Shown piece by piece: positions 11,311 through 21,468 of a stretch of 64,000 nucleotides of DNA (within the stretch, counting starts at the first letter, position 1; every line of letters begins with the position of its first letter). This DNA is from Marinomonas pontica (GTDB taxonomy: Bacteria; Pseudomonadota; Gammaproteobacteria; Pseudomonadales; Marinomonadaceae): NCBI RefSeq assembly GCF_026191375.1, contig NZ_JAODTL010000038.1:1-64000 (forward strand), written 5' to 3'. The notes under the pieces are model-generated. The model made no database searches, was not told the DNA's origin, and saw nothing but the letters and a program-made list of their open reading frames with translations. The position numbers and the translations under genes are program-made.

Positions 11311-11841
11311 ATGCAAAAAATGGTAGTAACAAATCGTGCTTGTCCTGCAAGACGAGTTCCAAGCGGCGAGCCGATTAGTATTCCTGAAGGTCAATTTATT
11401 ACAATCAACCAAAGTTTGGGCGGCAATTACACTGTTACGTGGCAAGGCAATATGCTGCGCATTGATGGCACAGACGCTGAAGCGATTGGTCAGCAACCTG
11501 AGGTTTTGGATTTCGAAGATCTTGGTACTGGCGAAGTAAACGAAGAACAAGTTTGGCAGGCGCTGGATACCATTTACGACCCTGAAATCCCTATCAGTTT
11601 GGTGTCGTTAGGCTTGGTATACAAAGTGACGATAGATCAAAAAGCAAAATCGGTTTTGATTGATATGACATTAACCGCGCCGGGATGTGGAATGGGGCCT
11701 GTTTTGGTTGGTGATGTTAAGTATCGAGTGGCGAAAGTACCGAATGTTGATTCTGTCAAAGTGGATTTGGTATTTGATCCACCTTGGTCACGAGAAATGA
11801 TGAGTGAAGAAGCGCAATTAGAAGCTGGTCTTTTCTTCTAA
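11311..11841 (+). CDS. sufT: Putative Fe-S cluster assembly factor SufT (MIP18/DUF59 family)
   Basis: A 176-residue protein whose C-terminal half (about residues 78-165) is a DUF59/MIP18 domain with DPEIPISLVSLGLVY and the cysteine motif LTAPGCGMGP. The N-terminal part is the SufT-specific extension. SufT helps mature Fe-S proteins under high demand and is commonly found at the end of suf operons. It begins 4 bp after the sufA-like gene and is the last gene before a terminator at about 11.9 kb. Confidence 0.88.
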   Translation: MQKMVVTNRACPARRVPSGEPISIPEGQFITINQSLGGNYTVTWQGNMLRIDGTDAEAIGQQPEVLDFEDLGTGEVNEEQVWQALDTIYDPEIPISLVSLGLVYKVTIDQKAKSVLIDMTLTAPGCGMGPVLVGDVKYRVAKVPNVDSVKVDLVFDPPWSREMMSEEAQLEAGLFF

Positions 11842-11891
11842 TGACTTTCTTTTGATCGCTTCGGTCATCGATTAAAATCGAATACAATAGG

Positions 11892-11925
11892 AAACGGCCT
11901 TGGCGCTTAGCCAAAGCCGTTTTTG
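11892..11925 (+). terminator. Rho-independent terminator of the iscR-suf transcript
   Basis: AAACGGC (11892-11898) pairs with GCCGTTT (11916-11922), with an inner TTGGC/GCCAA pairing, followed by a T-rich tail (TTTTGTTTTA). It separates sufT from sufE. Confidence 0.85.
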
Positions 11926-11959
11926 TTTTAATAGGCTTTAGTGCACAAAGAGGGTAGTC

Positions 11960-12385
11960 ATGGCTTTACCTAGTACGGAAGACATCGTAGACGATCTGTC
12001 GTTTTTTGACGATTGGGAAGATAAGTACAAGTACATTATTGATTTAGGTAAATCTTTGCCCGCATTTGATGATGCGTGGCGCACGCCTGAACGTTTAGTG
12101 AAAGGTTGTCAGAGCAGCGTTTGGATCCAACCTGGCAGTGAGCAGGATACAGAAAAAGGTGAAGTGCTGACTTTTTCTGTCGACAGTGATGCGATTATTG
12201 TTCGCGGTTTACTGGGTTTGGTGTTGGCGGCATTGGATCATAAAACACCGCAAGAAATTTTAGATTTTGATATTACAGCGTATTTTGAAGAGCTGGATCT
12301 TGAGAGACATTTGAGCCCGACCCGTGGCAATGGCTTGCGTTCTATTGTGGGCCGCATCAAAGGTATCGCGCAGGCTGCTGCTTAA
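11960..12385 (+). CDS. sufE: Cysteine desulfurase activator SufE
   Basis: A 141-residue SufE-family sulfur acceptor. The active cysteine is Cys50 in RLVKGCQSSVWI; the family signature LRSIVGRIKGIA is near the C-terminus. SufE takes persulfide sulfur from SufS and passes it to SufB. It lies after the suf terminator, in a two-gene unit with the iscS-like gene 21 bp downstream, so it may be expressed separately from the main operon. Intact. Confidence 0.93.
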   Translation: MALPSTEDIVDDLSFFDDWEDKYKYIIDLGKSLPAFDDAWRTPERLVKGCQSSVWIQPGSEQDTEKGEVLTFSVDSDAIIVRGLLGLVLAALDHKTPQEILDFDITAYFEELDLERHLSPTRGNGLRSIVGRIKGIAQAAA

Positions 12386-12406
12386 TTTTTTATTGGAGAG
12401 CGTTAA

Positions 12407-13561
12407 ATGAACACCCCGGTTTACCTAGACAATTCTGCCACCACACCCGTTGACCCAAGAGTGGCTGAGAAAATGATGGCGTGCCTAACGCAGGACGGTA
12501 ATTTTGGAAACCCTGCTTCGCGTTCTCATCTTTTTGGTTGGCGAGCAGAAGAAGCGGTAGAAGAAGCTAGGTTGCAGGTGGCGAGTTTGATCAACGCAGA
12601 CTCCCGTGAAATCGTGTGGACGTCAGGTGCAACGGAAGCCAATAATTTAGCGCTGAAAGGTGTTGCTCACGCTTATCGTCAAAAAGGCCGCCATATAATT
12701 ACGTCTATGATTGAACATAAGGCGGTTTTGGACCCTTGTAAGCAGCTAGAGAAAGATGGCTTTGAAGTGACCTACTTGCAGCCAGATGTTCATGGCGTGA
12801 TTTCACCGAGTCAAGTGGAAGACGCGCTTCGTGAAGACACTGTTTTAGTTTCCTTGATGCATGGCAATAATGAGCTGGGTGTGTTGACCGATATTGCGGC
12901 GATTGGCGAGTTAACACGTTCTCGTGGCGTGTTTTTTCATGTAGATGCCGCACAAACCACTGGCAAAGTTGAGATTGACGTTAATGCCATGAAAGTGGAT
13001 TTAATGTCGCTTACGGCTCATAAAACCTATGGCCCAAAAGGCATTGGTGCATTATTTGTGCGTCGCTCACCGAAAGTGAAGTTAGAGGCGCAAATTCACG
13101 GTGGTGGTCATGAACGCGGTATGCGTTCTGGTACCTTGGCCACTCATCAAATCGTCGGTATGGGAGAAGCGTTTCGTTTAGCGGGTGAAGAAATGGAGCA
13201 AGATTGTGCTCGCATCAAAGCTTTGCGTGAGCGTTTGTGGGCGTCGTTAACAGAGTTGTCTGGTGTACATCTTAATGGTGATGCTGACAGTCGCGTTGCG
13301 GGTGTATTGAATGTGGGATTTTCAGATGTTGACGGTGAAGTTTTGTTGATGTCCTTGAGTGATGTTGCCGTTTCTTCGGGTTCTGCTTGTACATCGGCAA
13401 GCTTAGAACCGTCTTATGTTTTGCGCACCATTGGTTTGGCCGATGATCTGGCACACAGCTCTTTGCGTCTCTCTGTTGGGCGTTTTACGACAGAAGAAGA
13501 GGTGGATTTTGCTGCTGGAACCATCAAAAATGCGGTAACTCGTCTTCGTTCGATGGGTTAG
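12407..13561 (+). CDS. iscS: IscS-type cysteine desulfurase
   Basis: A 384-residue group I cysteine desulfurase (NifS/IscS type), distinct from the SufS encoded 1.5 kb upstream. The start [19 protein letters not shown] is typical. The PLP lysine lies in [16 protein letters not shown] and the mobile catalytic cysteine in [17 protein letters not shown]. It supplies persulfide sulfur for Fe-S clusters and probably tRNA thiolation. It follows sufE by 21 bp with GGAG upstream. It is somewhat shorter than E. coli IscS (404) at the C-terminus, where IscS docks IscU; no iscU, hscBA or fdx is in the window. Confidence 0.9.
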   Translation: MNTPVYLDNSATTPVDPRVAEKMMACLTQDGNFGNPASRSHLFGWRAEEAVEEARLQVASLINADSREIVWTSGATEANNLALKGVAHAYRQKGRHIITSMIEHKAVLDPCKQLEKDGFEVTYLQPDVHGVISPSQVEDALREDTVLVSLMHGNNELGVLTDIAAIGELTRSRGVFFHVDAAQTTGKVEIDVNAMKVDLMSLTAHKTYGPKGIGALFVRRSPKVKLEAQIHGGGHERGMRSGTLATHQIVGMGEAFRLAGEEMEQDCARIKALRERLWASLTELSGVHLNGDADSRVAGVLNVGFSDVDGEVLLMSLSDVAVSSGSACTSASLEPSYVLRTIGLADDLAHSSLRLSVGRFTTEEEVDFAAGTIKNAVTRLRSMG

Positions 13562-13638
13562 GCGTGAGAATTGGTGCTTTTATTCTTATTTGAATAAATA
13601 ATGTTCTTTTGATCATACAATTTTAATAAATTGATGCG

Positions 13639-13644
13639 TATAAT
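13639..13644 (+). promoter_or_regulatory. Likely -10 element of the ndk promoter
   Basis: A perfect TATAAT is located 74 bp upstream of ndk, in an AT-rich region. The -35 match at 17-bp spacing (TACAAT) is weak. Confidence 0.45.
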
Positions 13645-13717
13645 ACGCGCGCTGAACTTTTATGTCCTGGGTCATGCAAATGGCATCGCCCTTTAAAATT
13701 TAATTTGGAGTTATACC

Positions 13718-14125
13718 ATGGCGTTAGAACGCACTCTATCTATCATCAAGCCAGATGCTGTTGCTAAAAACGTAATCGGCGAAATCTACACTCGTTTCGA
13801 GCGTGCTGGTTTTAAAATCGTTGAAGCTAAAATGATTCAACTAGACGACGAATTGGCTGGCGGTTTTTACGCTGAGCACAAAGAGCGTCCTTTCTACAAA
13901 GATTTGGTTGCTTTCATGACGTCTGGCCCTGTTGTTGTTTCTGTTCTTGAAGGTGAAGGCGCTGTACTTCGTCACCGTGAACTGATGGGTGCTACTAACC
14001 CTAAAGAAGCGACTGCTGGTACTTTGCGTGCAGATTACGCAACGTCTATCGATGCGAATGCTGTTCACGGTTCTGATTCTGTTGAATCTGCAACTCGTGA
14101 AATTGCTTACTTCTTCGGTAAGTAA
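13718..14125 (+). CDS. ndk: Nucleoside diphosphate kinase
   Basis: A 135-residue Ndk that transfers the gamma-phosphate from ATP to other nucleoside diphosphates through a phosphohistidine. The catalytic His117 lies in [11 protein letters not shown] at the same number as in E. coli, and the N-terminus [14 protein letters not shown] is canonical. It is a few residues shorter than the usual 141-143, ending at IAYFFGK. TTTGGAG precedes the ATG. It is a single-gene unit with its own TATAAT upstream and a strong terminator downstream. Confidence 0.97.
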   Translation: MALERTLSIIKPDAVAKNVIGEIYTRFERAGFKIVEAKMIQLDDELAGGFYAEHKERPFYKDLVAFMTSGPVVVSVLEGEGAVLRHRELMGATNPKEATAGTLRADYATSIDANAVHGSDSVESATREIAYFFGK

Positions 14126-14159
14126 TTGACAGCTAGGACTTTCGTGTCCGATCTGTTTT

Positions 14160-14187
14160 AAAAAAGCGGGCGCTAGCCCGCTTTTTT
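14160..14187 (+). terminator. Terminator downstream of ndk
   Basis: AAAAAAGCGGGC, loop GCTA-like, GCCCGCTTTTTT: a strong GC-rich stem followed by six T. The symmetry makes it bidirectional in principle. Confidence 0.92.
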
Positions 14188-14196
14188 ACAGAGGCT

Positions 14197-14230
14197 TCTG
14201 AAAAGACTTTTCTTTTCAGAGGCTTTTTTC
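14197..14230 (+). terminator. Second hairpin downstream of ndk
   Basis: TCTGAAAAG pairs with CTTTTCAGA around ACTTTT, followed by GGCTTTTTTCG. It looks like a back-up terminator between ndk and rlmN. Confidence 0.6.
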
Positions 14231-14270
14231 GTTTACACTTAATGCTAACCATAGCAAGCGACATTGAATT

Positions 14271-15386
14271 ATGACTGACATCAAAAAAGTAAACCTATTG
14301 GGTTTATCTCCGGAGAAACTGATTGAGTTTTTTGAATCCATTGGTGAGAAGAAGTTTCGCGCCACTCAGGTAATCAAATGGATCCATCAAAAGGGAGCGG
14401 AGAGCTTCGATGAGATGACCGATGTCAGTAAGGCGCTGCGTGCTAAGTTGGAACAAATCTGTGAAATTCGTGGGCCTGAAGTAGTGTCACAGAATATTTC
14501 TACCGATGGTACACGTAAATGGATCATCCGTACCGAAGGTGGTAAGAACGATTGCGTAGAAACGGTTTTGATTCCAGATGGTGACAGAGCGACCTTGTGT
14601 GTTTCTTCACAGGTTGGTTGCTCTTTGGATTGCAGCTTTTGTTCAACGGGTAAGCAAGGTTTTAATCGTAATTTAACACCGGCTGAAATTATTGGTCAGG
14701 TTTGGATTGCGATTAAGTCGTTTGGTCCTATGGATCCAAATGGTCCTCGCCGTGTTACCAACGTGGTAATGATGGGGATGGGCGAGCCGCTGATGAACTT
14801 CGAACCCGTTGTTGATGCTATGATCCTGATGATGCATGACCATGCCTACGGTTTGTCCAAGCGTCGAGTTACTTTAAGCACATCCGGTGTCGTGCCAAAA
14901 ATCTATGAATTGGTAAAACGTACCGATGTGTCTTTGGCCATTTCATTACATGCGCCAAATGACGCTTTGCGAAATGAGCTTGTGCCAATCAATAAAAAGT
15001 ATCCTATCGCTGAATTGCTTGAGTCTTGTCAGTTTTATTTGGCCAATTTGCCTGATAAACGTCACATTACGATAGAGTACACCTTAATGTCTGGGGTGAA
15101 TGACAATGAAGAGCAGGCACATGAGTTGGCTGAGCTTCTTAAAGAGTTGGAATGTAAAATCAATTTGATTCCATTTAACCCTTTCCCTCATTCTGGTTAT
15201 GAGAAACCGTCTAATAATCGAACACGTCGTTTCCAGAAGATTTTAGCGGATGCTGGTTATACTGTGACCGTTCGAACGACTCGTGGTGATGATATTGATG
15301 CGGCTTGTGGTCAGCTGGTGGGCGATTTTCATGACAAAACTCGTCGCAGCCAAAAGTACATTGAGTTACGCGAAGTAAAAGATTAA
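14271..15386 (+). CDS. rlmN: Dual-specificity 23S rRNA/tRNA adenine-C2 methyltransferase RlmN
   Basis: A 371-residue radical-SAM enzyme that methylates C2 of A2503 in 23S rRNA and A37 in some tRNAs. The cluster-binding cysteines are Cys117, Cys121 and Cys124 (CSLDCSFC). The second catalytic cysteine is in the C-terminal [13 protein letters not shown]. The [10 protein letters not shown] motif is present. It begins the conserved rlmN-pilF-rodZ-ispG-hisS block, with pilF starting about 40 bp downstream. Confidence 0.97.
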   Translation: MTDIKKVNLLGLSPEKLIEFFESIGEKKFRATQVIKWIHQKGAESFDEMTDVSKALRAKLEQICEIRGPEVVSQNISTDGTRKWIIRTEGGKNDCVETVLIPDGDRATLCVSSQVGCSLDCSFCSTGKQGFNRNLTPAEIIGQVWIAIKSFGPMDPNGPRRVTNVVMMGMGEPLMNFEPVVDAMILMMHDHAYGLSKRRVTLSTSGVVPKIYELVKRTDVSLAISLHAPNDALRNELVPINKKYPIAELLESCQFYLANLPDKRHITIEYTLMSGVNDNEEQAHELAELLKELECKINLIPFNPFPHSGYEKPSNNRTRRFQKILADAGYTVTVRTTRGDDIDAACGQLVGDFHDKTRRSQKYIELREVKD

Positions 15387-15425
15387 TTTCTGAATTAATT
15401 TTCTGTGTATGACAAGGATGTCAGT

Positions 15426-16151
15426 ATGCGATTTTGGTTTTTACCACTTTTGCTGTGTTGCTTATTAAACGCGTCTTGTGCTTATCAAGTTGTTTCCCCG
15501 CCTCGACCTTCACTTTCTGATGCTAAGCGATTGTCTGTTATTCAAGCGCATTTGCTGCTTGGGCAATGGGCGCTGGCAAAAAAACAGTTAGATCAAGTGA
15601 GTGTTGCAGATCAGGGACGTGAATATTGGCGCTTATTAAGTTTGTATTGGTTGAGTGTTGAAGAGTACGAGCGCGCATTTTTAGTCTATGAGCATGCCTT
15701 AGAAAAATATCCAGAAGACGACTTTATTTTGAACAACTACGGTGTACTGCTTGGGCATAAATTGCGTTGGAGGCAGGCATGTGAAGTGTTCGAAAAAGCG
15801 GACAAAAGCAGCCTTTCTAAACGTCAATCAGTGCAGATTAATCTTTCTAGATGTGCAATACGTCAGAATCACGTAAATTTAGCGAGTATCTATCTGAAAC
15901 AGGCAAAAGAAATTGCGGATTTGCCTCTGATTGGTTTGATGACAGAGCTCAATCTTGTTTTAATACAAGGTAGTAATGACAAAGCTCGCTTAATTTTTAA
16001 TAATATCCAGGCGAATAAGCAAATTGCCCGAGGATCGGTGCATTTTGATGAGTACAACTGTCTGTCGCGGCATTTAATTGCACGCGAGACTGACCCTACA
16101 CTGTCCTCATCTGCGAGTAATTTTACATGCCTGAATGGCTCAAGGTATTGA
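15426..16151 (+). CDS. pilF: Type IV pilus biogenesis TPR lipoprotein PilF/PilW
   Basis: A 241-residue protein with an N-terminal signal and a possible lipobox (LLNASC, the -3 residue is atypical), followed by TPR-like helical repeats (EYERAFLVYEHALEKYPEDD, NNYGVLL). PilF/PilW is the outer-membrane pilotin for the PilQ secretin. Identity rests on the lipoprotein-TPR architecture and on the conserved position between rlmN and rodZ. I start at ATG 15426 (MRFWFLPLLL), with AAGGA upstream, rather than at 15405. Sequence conservation is modest. Confidence 0.82.
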   Translation: MRFWFLPLLLCCLLNASCAYQVVSPPRPSLSDAKRLSVIQAHLLLGQWALAKKQLDQVSVADQGREYWRLLSLYWLSVEEYERAFLVYEHALEKYPEDDFILNNYGVLLGHKLRWRQACEVFEKADKSSLSKRQSVQINLSRCAIRQNHVNLASIYLKQAKEIADLPLIGLMTELNLVLIQGSNDKARLIFNNIQANKQIARGSVHFDEYNCLSRHLIARETDPTLSSSASNFTCLNGSRY

Positions 16152-16152
16152 C

Positions 16153-17133
16153 ATGACAACTGAATTTCAAACTGATGTTTCTGTAAGTAAAGTAAATGTA
16201 GACACGATTAATATTGGTAAGCGACTTAAAGTTAAGAGATTAGAACTAGAGTTTGATGAAAGACATGTTGCAACAGAGTTAAAAATTCCTATTGATCAAG
16301 TTCGCGCCCTTGAGTCCAATAATTTTAAATATTTTCGATCCACGACATTCGCTCGTGGGTTTCTAAAAAGCTACTGCCGTTTGCTCGGTGTTGAGCCGTC
16401 CGAAATATTGAATGCATTTGATGCAGAATTGGCCGATGCAGAACCAACAATAAAACCCGTTGATAAGGTAAATAAACAAACGCACCTAGGGGATCCTATT
16501 GTGATGCTTGTTTCAGTGGTTATTGTTGCTGTATTGGTGTTTTTGGTGTTCTGGTGGCCAGCGCAATCGAATAAAGACTTTGAAGCGGTTGGAACGAATG
16601 TGGAAGCCTCAAGCGAGAATACCGCGTCGGCTGCTAATGATGAGCGCGAAGCGCCAGTGTTGTCTAATGAAGCTAATGAGCCTGAAGTGATTGCTGAGGT
16701 CGTATCTGACAAGCAGCCACAAGCAACCAGCGAACTTACCGAAGAATCACTAGAACAAGGTGATGTGGTGACTGGATTGTCAGCGGAGACAATGGCCATT
16801 TTAGAAGAAGCTGGTGTGAGTCCTGAAGAGGTTGTGAGAGCAGCCGCTGAAGTGCCAGCAGAATTGGCCACTGAAATAAAAGCACCTTCTTATTCGAACG
16901 ATGTGGTTGTTACCTTTGATGCGGATTGTTGGACTGAAGTCCGTGATGCATCAGGCAAAATTTTATTCTCTGGTGTTAAATCCGCTGGCAGTGAATTAAC
17001 ACTGACAGGAAAAGCGCCTTACCGAGTGGTATTAGGTTATGCCAAAGGTGTTTCATCCTTGAAATACAAAGGTGAAGATTTCGATTTTTCTTCTTTTACA
17101 CGTAAAGATTTGGCTCGCTTTGAGCTCAAGTAG
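16153..17133 (+). CDS. rodZ: Cell-shape protein RodZ
   Basis: A 326-residue membrane protein. The N-terminal cytoplasmic HTH_25 domain (about residues 20-85, [13 protein letters not shown] and [11 protein letters not shown]) binds MreB. One transmembrane helix (about 117-138, [19 protein letters not shown]) is followed by an acidic, low-complexity periplasmic linker and a C-terminal DUF4115 beta-domain (about 245-325). RodZ links MreB to the wall-elongation machinery. The ATG at 16153 follows AAGG and lies 1 bp after the pilF stop; the in-frame start at 16135 would overlap pilF. ispG follows after 8 bp. Confidence 0.93.
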   Translation: MTTEFQTDVSVSKVNVDTINIGKRLKVKRLELEFDERHVATELKIPIDQVRALESNNFKYFRSTTFARGFLKSYCRLLGVEPSEILNAFDAELADAEPTIKPVDKVNKQTHLGDPIVMLVSVVIVAVLVFLVFWWPAQSNKDFEAVGTNVEASSENTASAANDEREAPVLSNEANEPEVIAEVVSDKQPQATSELTEESLEQGDVVTGLSAETMAILEEAGVSPEEVVRAAAEVPAELATEIKAPSYSNDVVVTFDADCWTEVRDASGKILFSGVKSAGSELTLTGKAPYRVVLGYAKGVSSLKYKGEDFDFSSFTRKDLARFELK

Positions 17134-17141
17134 AGACTTCT

Positions 17142-18254
17142 ATGCATTTTGAATCACCTATAAAACGCCGCCATTCTCGTCAAATTATGGTCGGGAATGT
17201 GCCGGTAGGCGGTGGAGCGCCAATTAGTATTCAGAGTATGACGAATACTGAAACCTGCGATGTGGATGCCACGGTCGCGCAAATTCGTGCCATAGCGGAC
17301 GCCGGTGCTGACATAGTACGAGTATCGATTCCTTCTATGGACGCAGCAGAAGCGTTTAAGAAAATACGAGAAGCGGTGTCCACACCGTTAGTTGCGGATA
17401 TTCATTTTGACTATAAAATTGCATTAAAAGTGGCTGAATATGGGGTAGATTGTCTCCGTATTAATCCAGGCAATATCGGCAATAAAGACCGTGTTCGTGC
17501 CGTTGTTGATTGTGCAAGAGACAAGAATATTCCGATTCGAATTGGTGTGAACGCTGGATCGTTAGAAAAAGATTTGCAAAAAAAGTACGGTGAACCAACA
17601 CCCGATGCGTTGGTGGAATCGGCTTTTCGCCAAATTCAGTATTTCGATGAATTGGATTTTCATGAGTACAAATTAAGTCTGAAAGCGTCCGATATTTTTA
17701 TGACGGTCGAGGCTTATCGTAAAATTGCTAGCCAAATTGACAACCCTTTGCACTTGGGTATTACAGAAGCGGGCGGATTACGCTCGGGAACGGTAAAGTC
17801 TTCTATCGGGTTAGGTCTGCTTTTGATGGATGGTATCGGTGACACGCTACGCGTTTCTCTGGCGGCAGATCCAGTTCAAGAGGTGAAAGTGGGTTGGGAT
17901 ATGTTGCGTAGTTTGAAATTGCGCAATCGGGGAATCAACTTTATTGCCTGCCCAAGCTGCTCTCGTCAGAACTTTGATGTTATTAAAACGATGAATGAGT
18001 TAGAAGAGCGTTTAGAGGACATTACGATTCCGATGGACGTGGCGGTTATTGGTTGTGTTGTTAATGGCCCCGGTGAAGCAAAAGAAGCGGATATCGGCTT
18101 GGCTGGCGGCACGCCAAATAACTTAATTTATCAAGATGGTAAACCAAGCAGCAAGACGAAAAATGAAACGCTTGTTGATGATTTGGAAAACATGATTCGT
18201 AAAAAGGCGCTCCTGAAAGAACAGGAATTAGCCAATATTATTGTAAAAAATTAA
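17142..18254 (+). CDS. ispG: 4-hydroxy-3-methylbut-2-en-1-yl diphosphate synthase (flavodoxin)
   Basis: A 370-residue IspG (GcpE), a [4Fe-4S] enzyme of the methylerythritol-phosphate pathway that reductively opens the cyclic diphosphate MEcPP to HMBPP. The cluster cysteines lie in [12 protein letters not shown] and in [18 protein letters not shown]-terminal [16 protein letters not shown] is canonical. It depends on the Fe-S machinery encoded earlier in the window. hisS starts 9 bp downstream with AAGGATCC in between. Confidence 0.97.
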   Translation: MHFESPIKRRHSRQIMVGNVPVGGGAPISIQSMTNTETCDVDATVAQIRAIADAGADIVRVSIPSMDAAEAFKKIREAVSTPLVADIHFDYKIALKVAEYGVDCLRINPGNIGNKDRVRAVVDCARDKNIPIRIGVNAGSLEKDLQKKYGEPTPDALVESAFRQIQYFDELDFHEYKLSLKASDIFMTVEAYRKIASQIDNPLHLGITEAGGLRSGTVKSSIGLGLLLMDGIGDTLRVSLAADPVQEVKVGWDMLRSLKLRNRGINFIACPSCSRQNFDVIKTMNELEERLEDITIPMDVAVIGCVVNGPGEAKEADIGLAGGTPNNLIYQDGKPSSKTKNETLVDDLENMIRKKALLKEQELANIIVKN

Positions 18255-18263
18255 GGATCCATT

Positions 18264-19538
18264 GTGGCTCGTAAAATTCAAGCAATCAGGGGAATGAACG
18301 ATATTTTGCCTGATCAGTCCTCTGTTTGGTTATATTTAGAAAAAACAGTAGCGAGTGTTGTTAAGTCTTATGGATACCAACAAATCCGTTTTCCTATTGT
18401 CGAAAATACCGATTTGTTCAAGCGCGGTGTTGGTGAGACAACGGATATTGTTGAAAAAGAAATGTACACCTTTGAAGATCGTAATGGCGAGTCGTTGACG
18501 TTACGCCCTGAAGGAACGGCGAGTTGTGTCCGTGCGGCCGATCAGGCTGGCCTACTATTTAACCAAGTACAACGCTTGTGGTACACCGGTCCTATGTTCC
18601 GTTACGAACGTCCGCAAAAAGGTCGTTATCGTCAATTTCATCAAATTGGCGTGGAATCTTTCGGTATGGGATCGGCGGATATCGATGCGGAATTGATTAT
18701 TTTGTCTGCTCGCTTATGGAAAAAGCTCGGTCTTTTAGAGCATGTTGAACTGCAATTAAACACAATTGGATTGGCTTCTGAGCGTGAGACTTATAAAGCC
18801 GCTTTGGTGGATTACCTAACGCAATATAAAGATCAGCTTGATGAAGACAGTCAGCGTCGTCTTACCACTAACCCACTACGAATTTTGGACTCTAAAGACG
18901 AAGCAACTCAAGCTGTTCTCAAAAATGCGCCAAATTTAGAAGACTTTATTGGGGAAGAATCCCAAGCGCATTTTGACCGTTTGCAGGCGGCACTGAAGGC
19001 GAATGGGATCTCCTATGTGATCAATCGTCGTTTGGTTCGTGGTTTAGATTATTACGGTAAGACAGTGTTTGAATGGGTGACGACTCATTTAGGCTCGCAA
19101 GCAACCGTTTGTGCGGGTGGTCGCTACGATGGTTTGGTTGAGCAGTTAGGTGGCAAGCCAACACCAGCGGTCGGATTTGCTATGGGAATTGAACGTTTGG
19201 TGTTATTGCTTGAGACATTAGACCTAATCCCAGAGGACGCTAAATTCTCAACGGATGTGTTTGTTATCAGTATGGGAGACGATGCCGAGATAGCCTCCTT
19301 TGTTCTGGCCGAAACCTTGCGCGAAGAACATTCTGATTTGGTGATATTGCGCCATTGTGGTGGTGGTAATTTTAAAAACCAAATGAAAAAAGCGGATAAG
19401 TCCGACGCTCGCTTTACGATTATTTTAGGTCAAGACGAAGTGGAGCAAGGTATTTGTCAGGTTAAAGATATGTCAACGGGCGAGCAAAAAGCGCTTCCTT
19501 TTGATGATGTTGCTGCTTTTATCAATGCTGCGTTGTAA
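18264..19538 (+). CDS. hisS: Histidyl-tRNA synthetase
   Basis: A 424-residue class II aminoacyl-tRNA synthetase. It shows [12 protein letters not shown], the motif 2 segment [18 protein letters not shown], the histidine-binding [15 protein letters not shown] and motif 3 [13 protein letters not shown], followed by the anticodon-binding domain. It starts at GTG 18264 ([16 protein letters not shown]) with AAGGATC before it. It is co-transcribed with ispG. Confidence 0.97.
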   Translation: MARKIQAIRGMNDILPDQSSVWLYLEKTVASVVKSYGYQQIRFPIVENTDLFKRGVGETTDIVEKEMYTFEDRNGESLTLRPEGTASCVRAADQAGLLFNQVQRLWYTGPMFRYERPQKGRYRQFHQIGVESFGMGSADIDAELIILSARLWKKLGLLEHVELQLNTIGLASERETYKAALVDYLTQYKDQLDEDSQRRLTTNPLRILDSKDEATQAVLKNAPNLEDFIGEESQAHFDRLQAALKANGISYVINRRLVRGLDYYGKTVFEWVTTHLGSQATVCAGGRYDGLVEQLGGKPTPAVGFAMGIERLVLLLETLDLIPEDAKFSTDVFVISMGDDAEIASFVLAETLREEHSDLVILRHCGGGNFKNQMKKADKSDARFTIILGQDEVEQGICQVKDMSTGEQKALPFDDVAAFINAAL

Positions 19539-19600
19539 TTGAATTGAACAGTGTGCGCCTTTAAATTATTTGGCAGTATACCTTGTATGAGGAAAAGAAA

Positions 19601-20242
19601 GTGTCTGAACTAAAGACTGAAGAAGAACAAATTGAAGCATTTAAATCTTGGTGGAAGAAAAATGGTCTGATGACCGTTGCTGCTGTCGCTATTGCTGTCG
19701 GTGGTTATTTCGGCTGGCAGGCTTGGAAAACAAGTCAAGCGAATTACACCAGTGAAGCGTCTGCACTGTATCAAAACTTGGTTCAGGCAGCCGCAGATTT
19801 AAGTGATGAGAATAATCAAAAAACAGTTACCTTTATTGCCAAGCAATTGTCTGAGGATTATGGCGATACGGGTTATGCTATGTTTGGGCAATTATTTTTA
19901 GCTCGAGTCGATGCTGAAAAAGGCCAGTATGATCAAGCAATTACTGATCTAGAAAATGCTATAGGTAAAACAGAAGACGCTTCTTTTATTGCCATTGCTG
20001 ATTTGCGAATTGCGCAACTGATGCTGCAAAAAGACGATTTCAGTGGTGCCTTGGCTCGTGCTGAAAAAGTGACTGAGCAAGAGTTTGATGCGCAAAAACA
20101 AGAGTTAATAGGCGATATTTATATACAGCAAGGAAAGCGTGATGAGGCTCGATTGGCGTATCAAAAAGCCAGCGATGCTTTAGGTGTCGGTGTCAATCAT
20201 CCATTGCTTGATATAAAACTGAAGGATTTGGTGAAGGGATAA
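19601..20242 (+). CDS. yfgM: YfgM-family membrane protein (TPR_21 ancillary SecYEG translocon subunit)
   Basis: A 213-residue single-pass inner-membrane protein: short cytoplasmic N-terminus, transmembrane helix about residues 23-42 (LMTVAAVAIAVGGYFGWQAW), then periplasmic TPR-like repeats. YfgM works with PpiD at the SecYEG translocon in periplasmic protein quality control. The start is taken as GTG 19601, with AGGA 7 bp upstream; the frame is open from a TTG at 19583 that lacks a signal. It sits between hisS and bamB, as in E. coli, and bamB starts 2 bp after its stop. Confidence 0.92.
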   Translation: MSELKTEEEQIEAFKSWWKKNGLMTVAAVAIAVGGYFGWQAWKTSQANYTSEASALYQNLVQAAADLSDENNQKTVTFIAKQLSEDYGDTGYAMFGQLFLARVDAEKGQYDQAITDLENAIGKTEDASFIAIADLRIAQLMLQKDDFSGALARAEKVTEQEFDAQKQELIGDIYIQQGKRDEARLAYQKASDALGVGVNHPLLDIKLKDLVKG

Positions 20243-20244
20243 CT

Positions 20245-21378
20245 ATGCGTAAGTCGTCTCTGTTCATCATAGTGTGTGCCACACTTGTGCTTCAAGGGTG
20301 TTCTAACTCTCGTCCTGCATTGCCAGATCTTCCGTCTTTAGAGAATAAAGTGGATTTGTCAAAGTCGTGGCGCTCTGGCGTCGACAGTAATTTCGGCGAA
20401 TCGAGCGAGCGTTTTAATCTTGTGGCAGAAGACGGTTCTCTTTTCTTTGTCACTGATAAGGGAACGCTGTACGAACTTAATCAGGAGGATGGTAAAGAAA
20501 ATGACGCCTTTGAGACCATTTACAGAGCAAGCTCTGGTGTGACTCGTCATGATGACGTTTTGTATTTTGGTACTTATGATGCTCAGTTAGTAGCTGCGTC
20601 AATGTCGAGCAAGTCCATCTTGTGGGAGAAGACGCTTAGTTCTGAAGTCTTGTCTGAGTCAGCCTACGCGGCCGGCAAATTAGCGATTCAGACGGCCGAT
20701 GGATGGCTGAGCGTATTGGATGCCAGTACAGGTGATACTCAATGGCGAGCAAAAGAAGATTTGCCTTCATTGACTGTTCGTGGTACAAGCGCGCCTATTA
20801 TTGCAAATGGCAAGGTCATTGCAGGTTTTGCGGATGGCAAGTTGAAAGCGTATGACCTTCAAACGGGCAGTCTAGTTTGGTCCTATGAAGTTGGCAAGCC
20901 AGAAGGGCGTTACGAAATAGAGCGGTTAAGCGATATTGATGGTCGATTGGTTGTCGCAAATGGGGTGGTTTATGCGGTTGCATATAACGGCACCTTAGTC
21001 GCACTTTCTATTGAGAATGGTCGTCCACTTTGGCAGCGTAGTATCTCTAGTTCCGTAGGGGTAGCCGTCAAAGGGGAGCTATTGGTTGCGGTTGATATGA
21101 AGAGCAAAGTGGTTGCTTTGAACGCAAAAAATGGCACCGAGATATGGGAAAACTCAGATCTTATTGAACGAGATTTGATTACGCCAGAATTTTTTAGAGA
21201 CTATGTTGCTGTGATGGATCGTGGCGGCTATGTTCATTTGCTTGACTTGGTAACAGGTGAAGTGGCTGCGCATCGATTAGCGGATAATAGTGTTCCATCT
21301 GGTAGTCGTATGGTAGCAAAAGATAAGCAATTATTTCTTTTAACGCCGAACGCTAATGTGACGGCATTGAGCTACTGA
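20245..21378 (+). CDS. bamB: Outer-membrane protein assembly factor BamB
   Basis: A 377-residue lipoprotein with a clear signal and lipobox (LVLQGC, Cys19), followed by an eight-bladed PQQ-like beta-propeller with recurring AxxGxxxW/V blade motifs such as LDASTGDTQWRA and LQTGSLVWSYEVGKPEGRYE. BamB is an accessory lipoprotein of the BAM complex that helps deliver beta-barrel proteins to BamA. Two bases separate it from yfgM, and der follows after 90 bp. Confidence 0.95.
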   Translation: MRKSSLFIIVCATLVLQGCSNSRPALPDLPSLENKVDLSKSWRSGVDSNFGESSERFNLVAEDGSLFFVTDKGTLYELNQEDGKENDAFETIYRASSGVTRHDDVLYFGTYDAQLVAASMSSKSILWEKTLSSEVLSESAYAAGKLAIQTADGWLSVLDASTGDTQWRAKEDLPSLTVRGTSAPIIANGKVIAGFADGKLKAYDLQTGSLVWSYEVGKPEGRYEIERLSDIDGRLVVANGVVYAVAYNGTLVALSIENGRPLWQRSISSSVGVAVKGELLVAVDMKSKVVALNAKNGTEIWENSDLIERDLITPEFFRDYVAVMDRGGYVHLLDLVTGEVAAHRLADNSVPSGSRMVAKDKQLFLLTPNANVTALSY

Positions 21379-21468
21379 AATCGATTCTGATTTTTGTAGC
21401 GAATTTTAGAAGCGGCTGCCATCCCCCTATGGAGATGGTGGCCACTTTGTATTTTTATAGGTAAAAAA

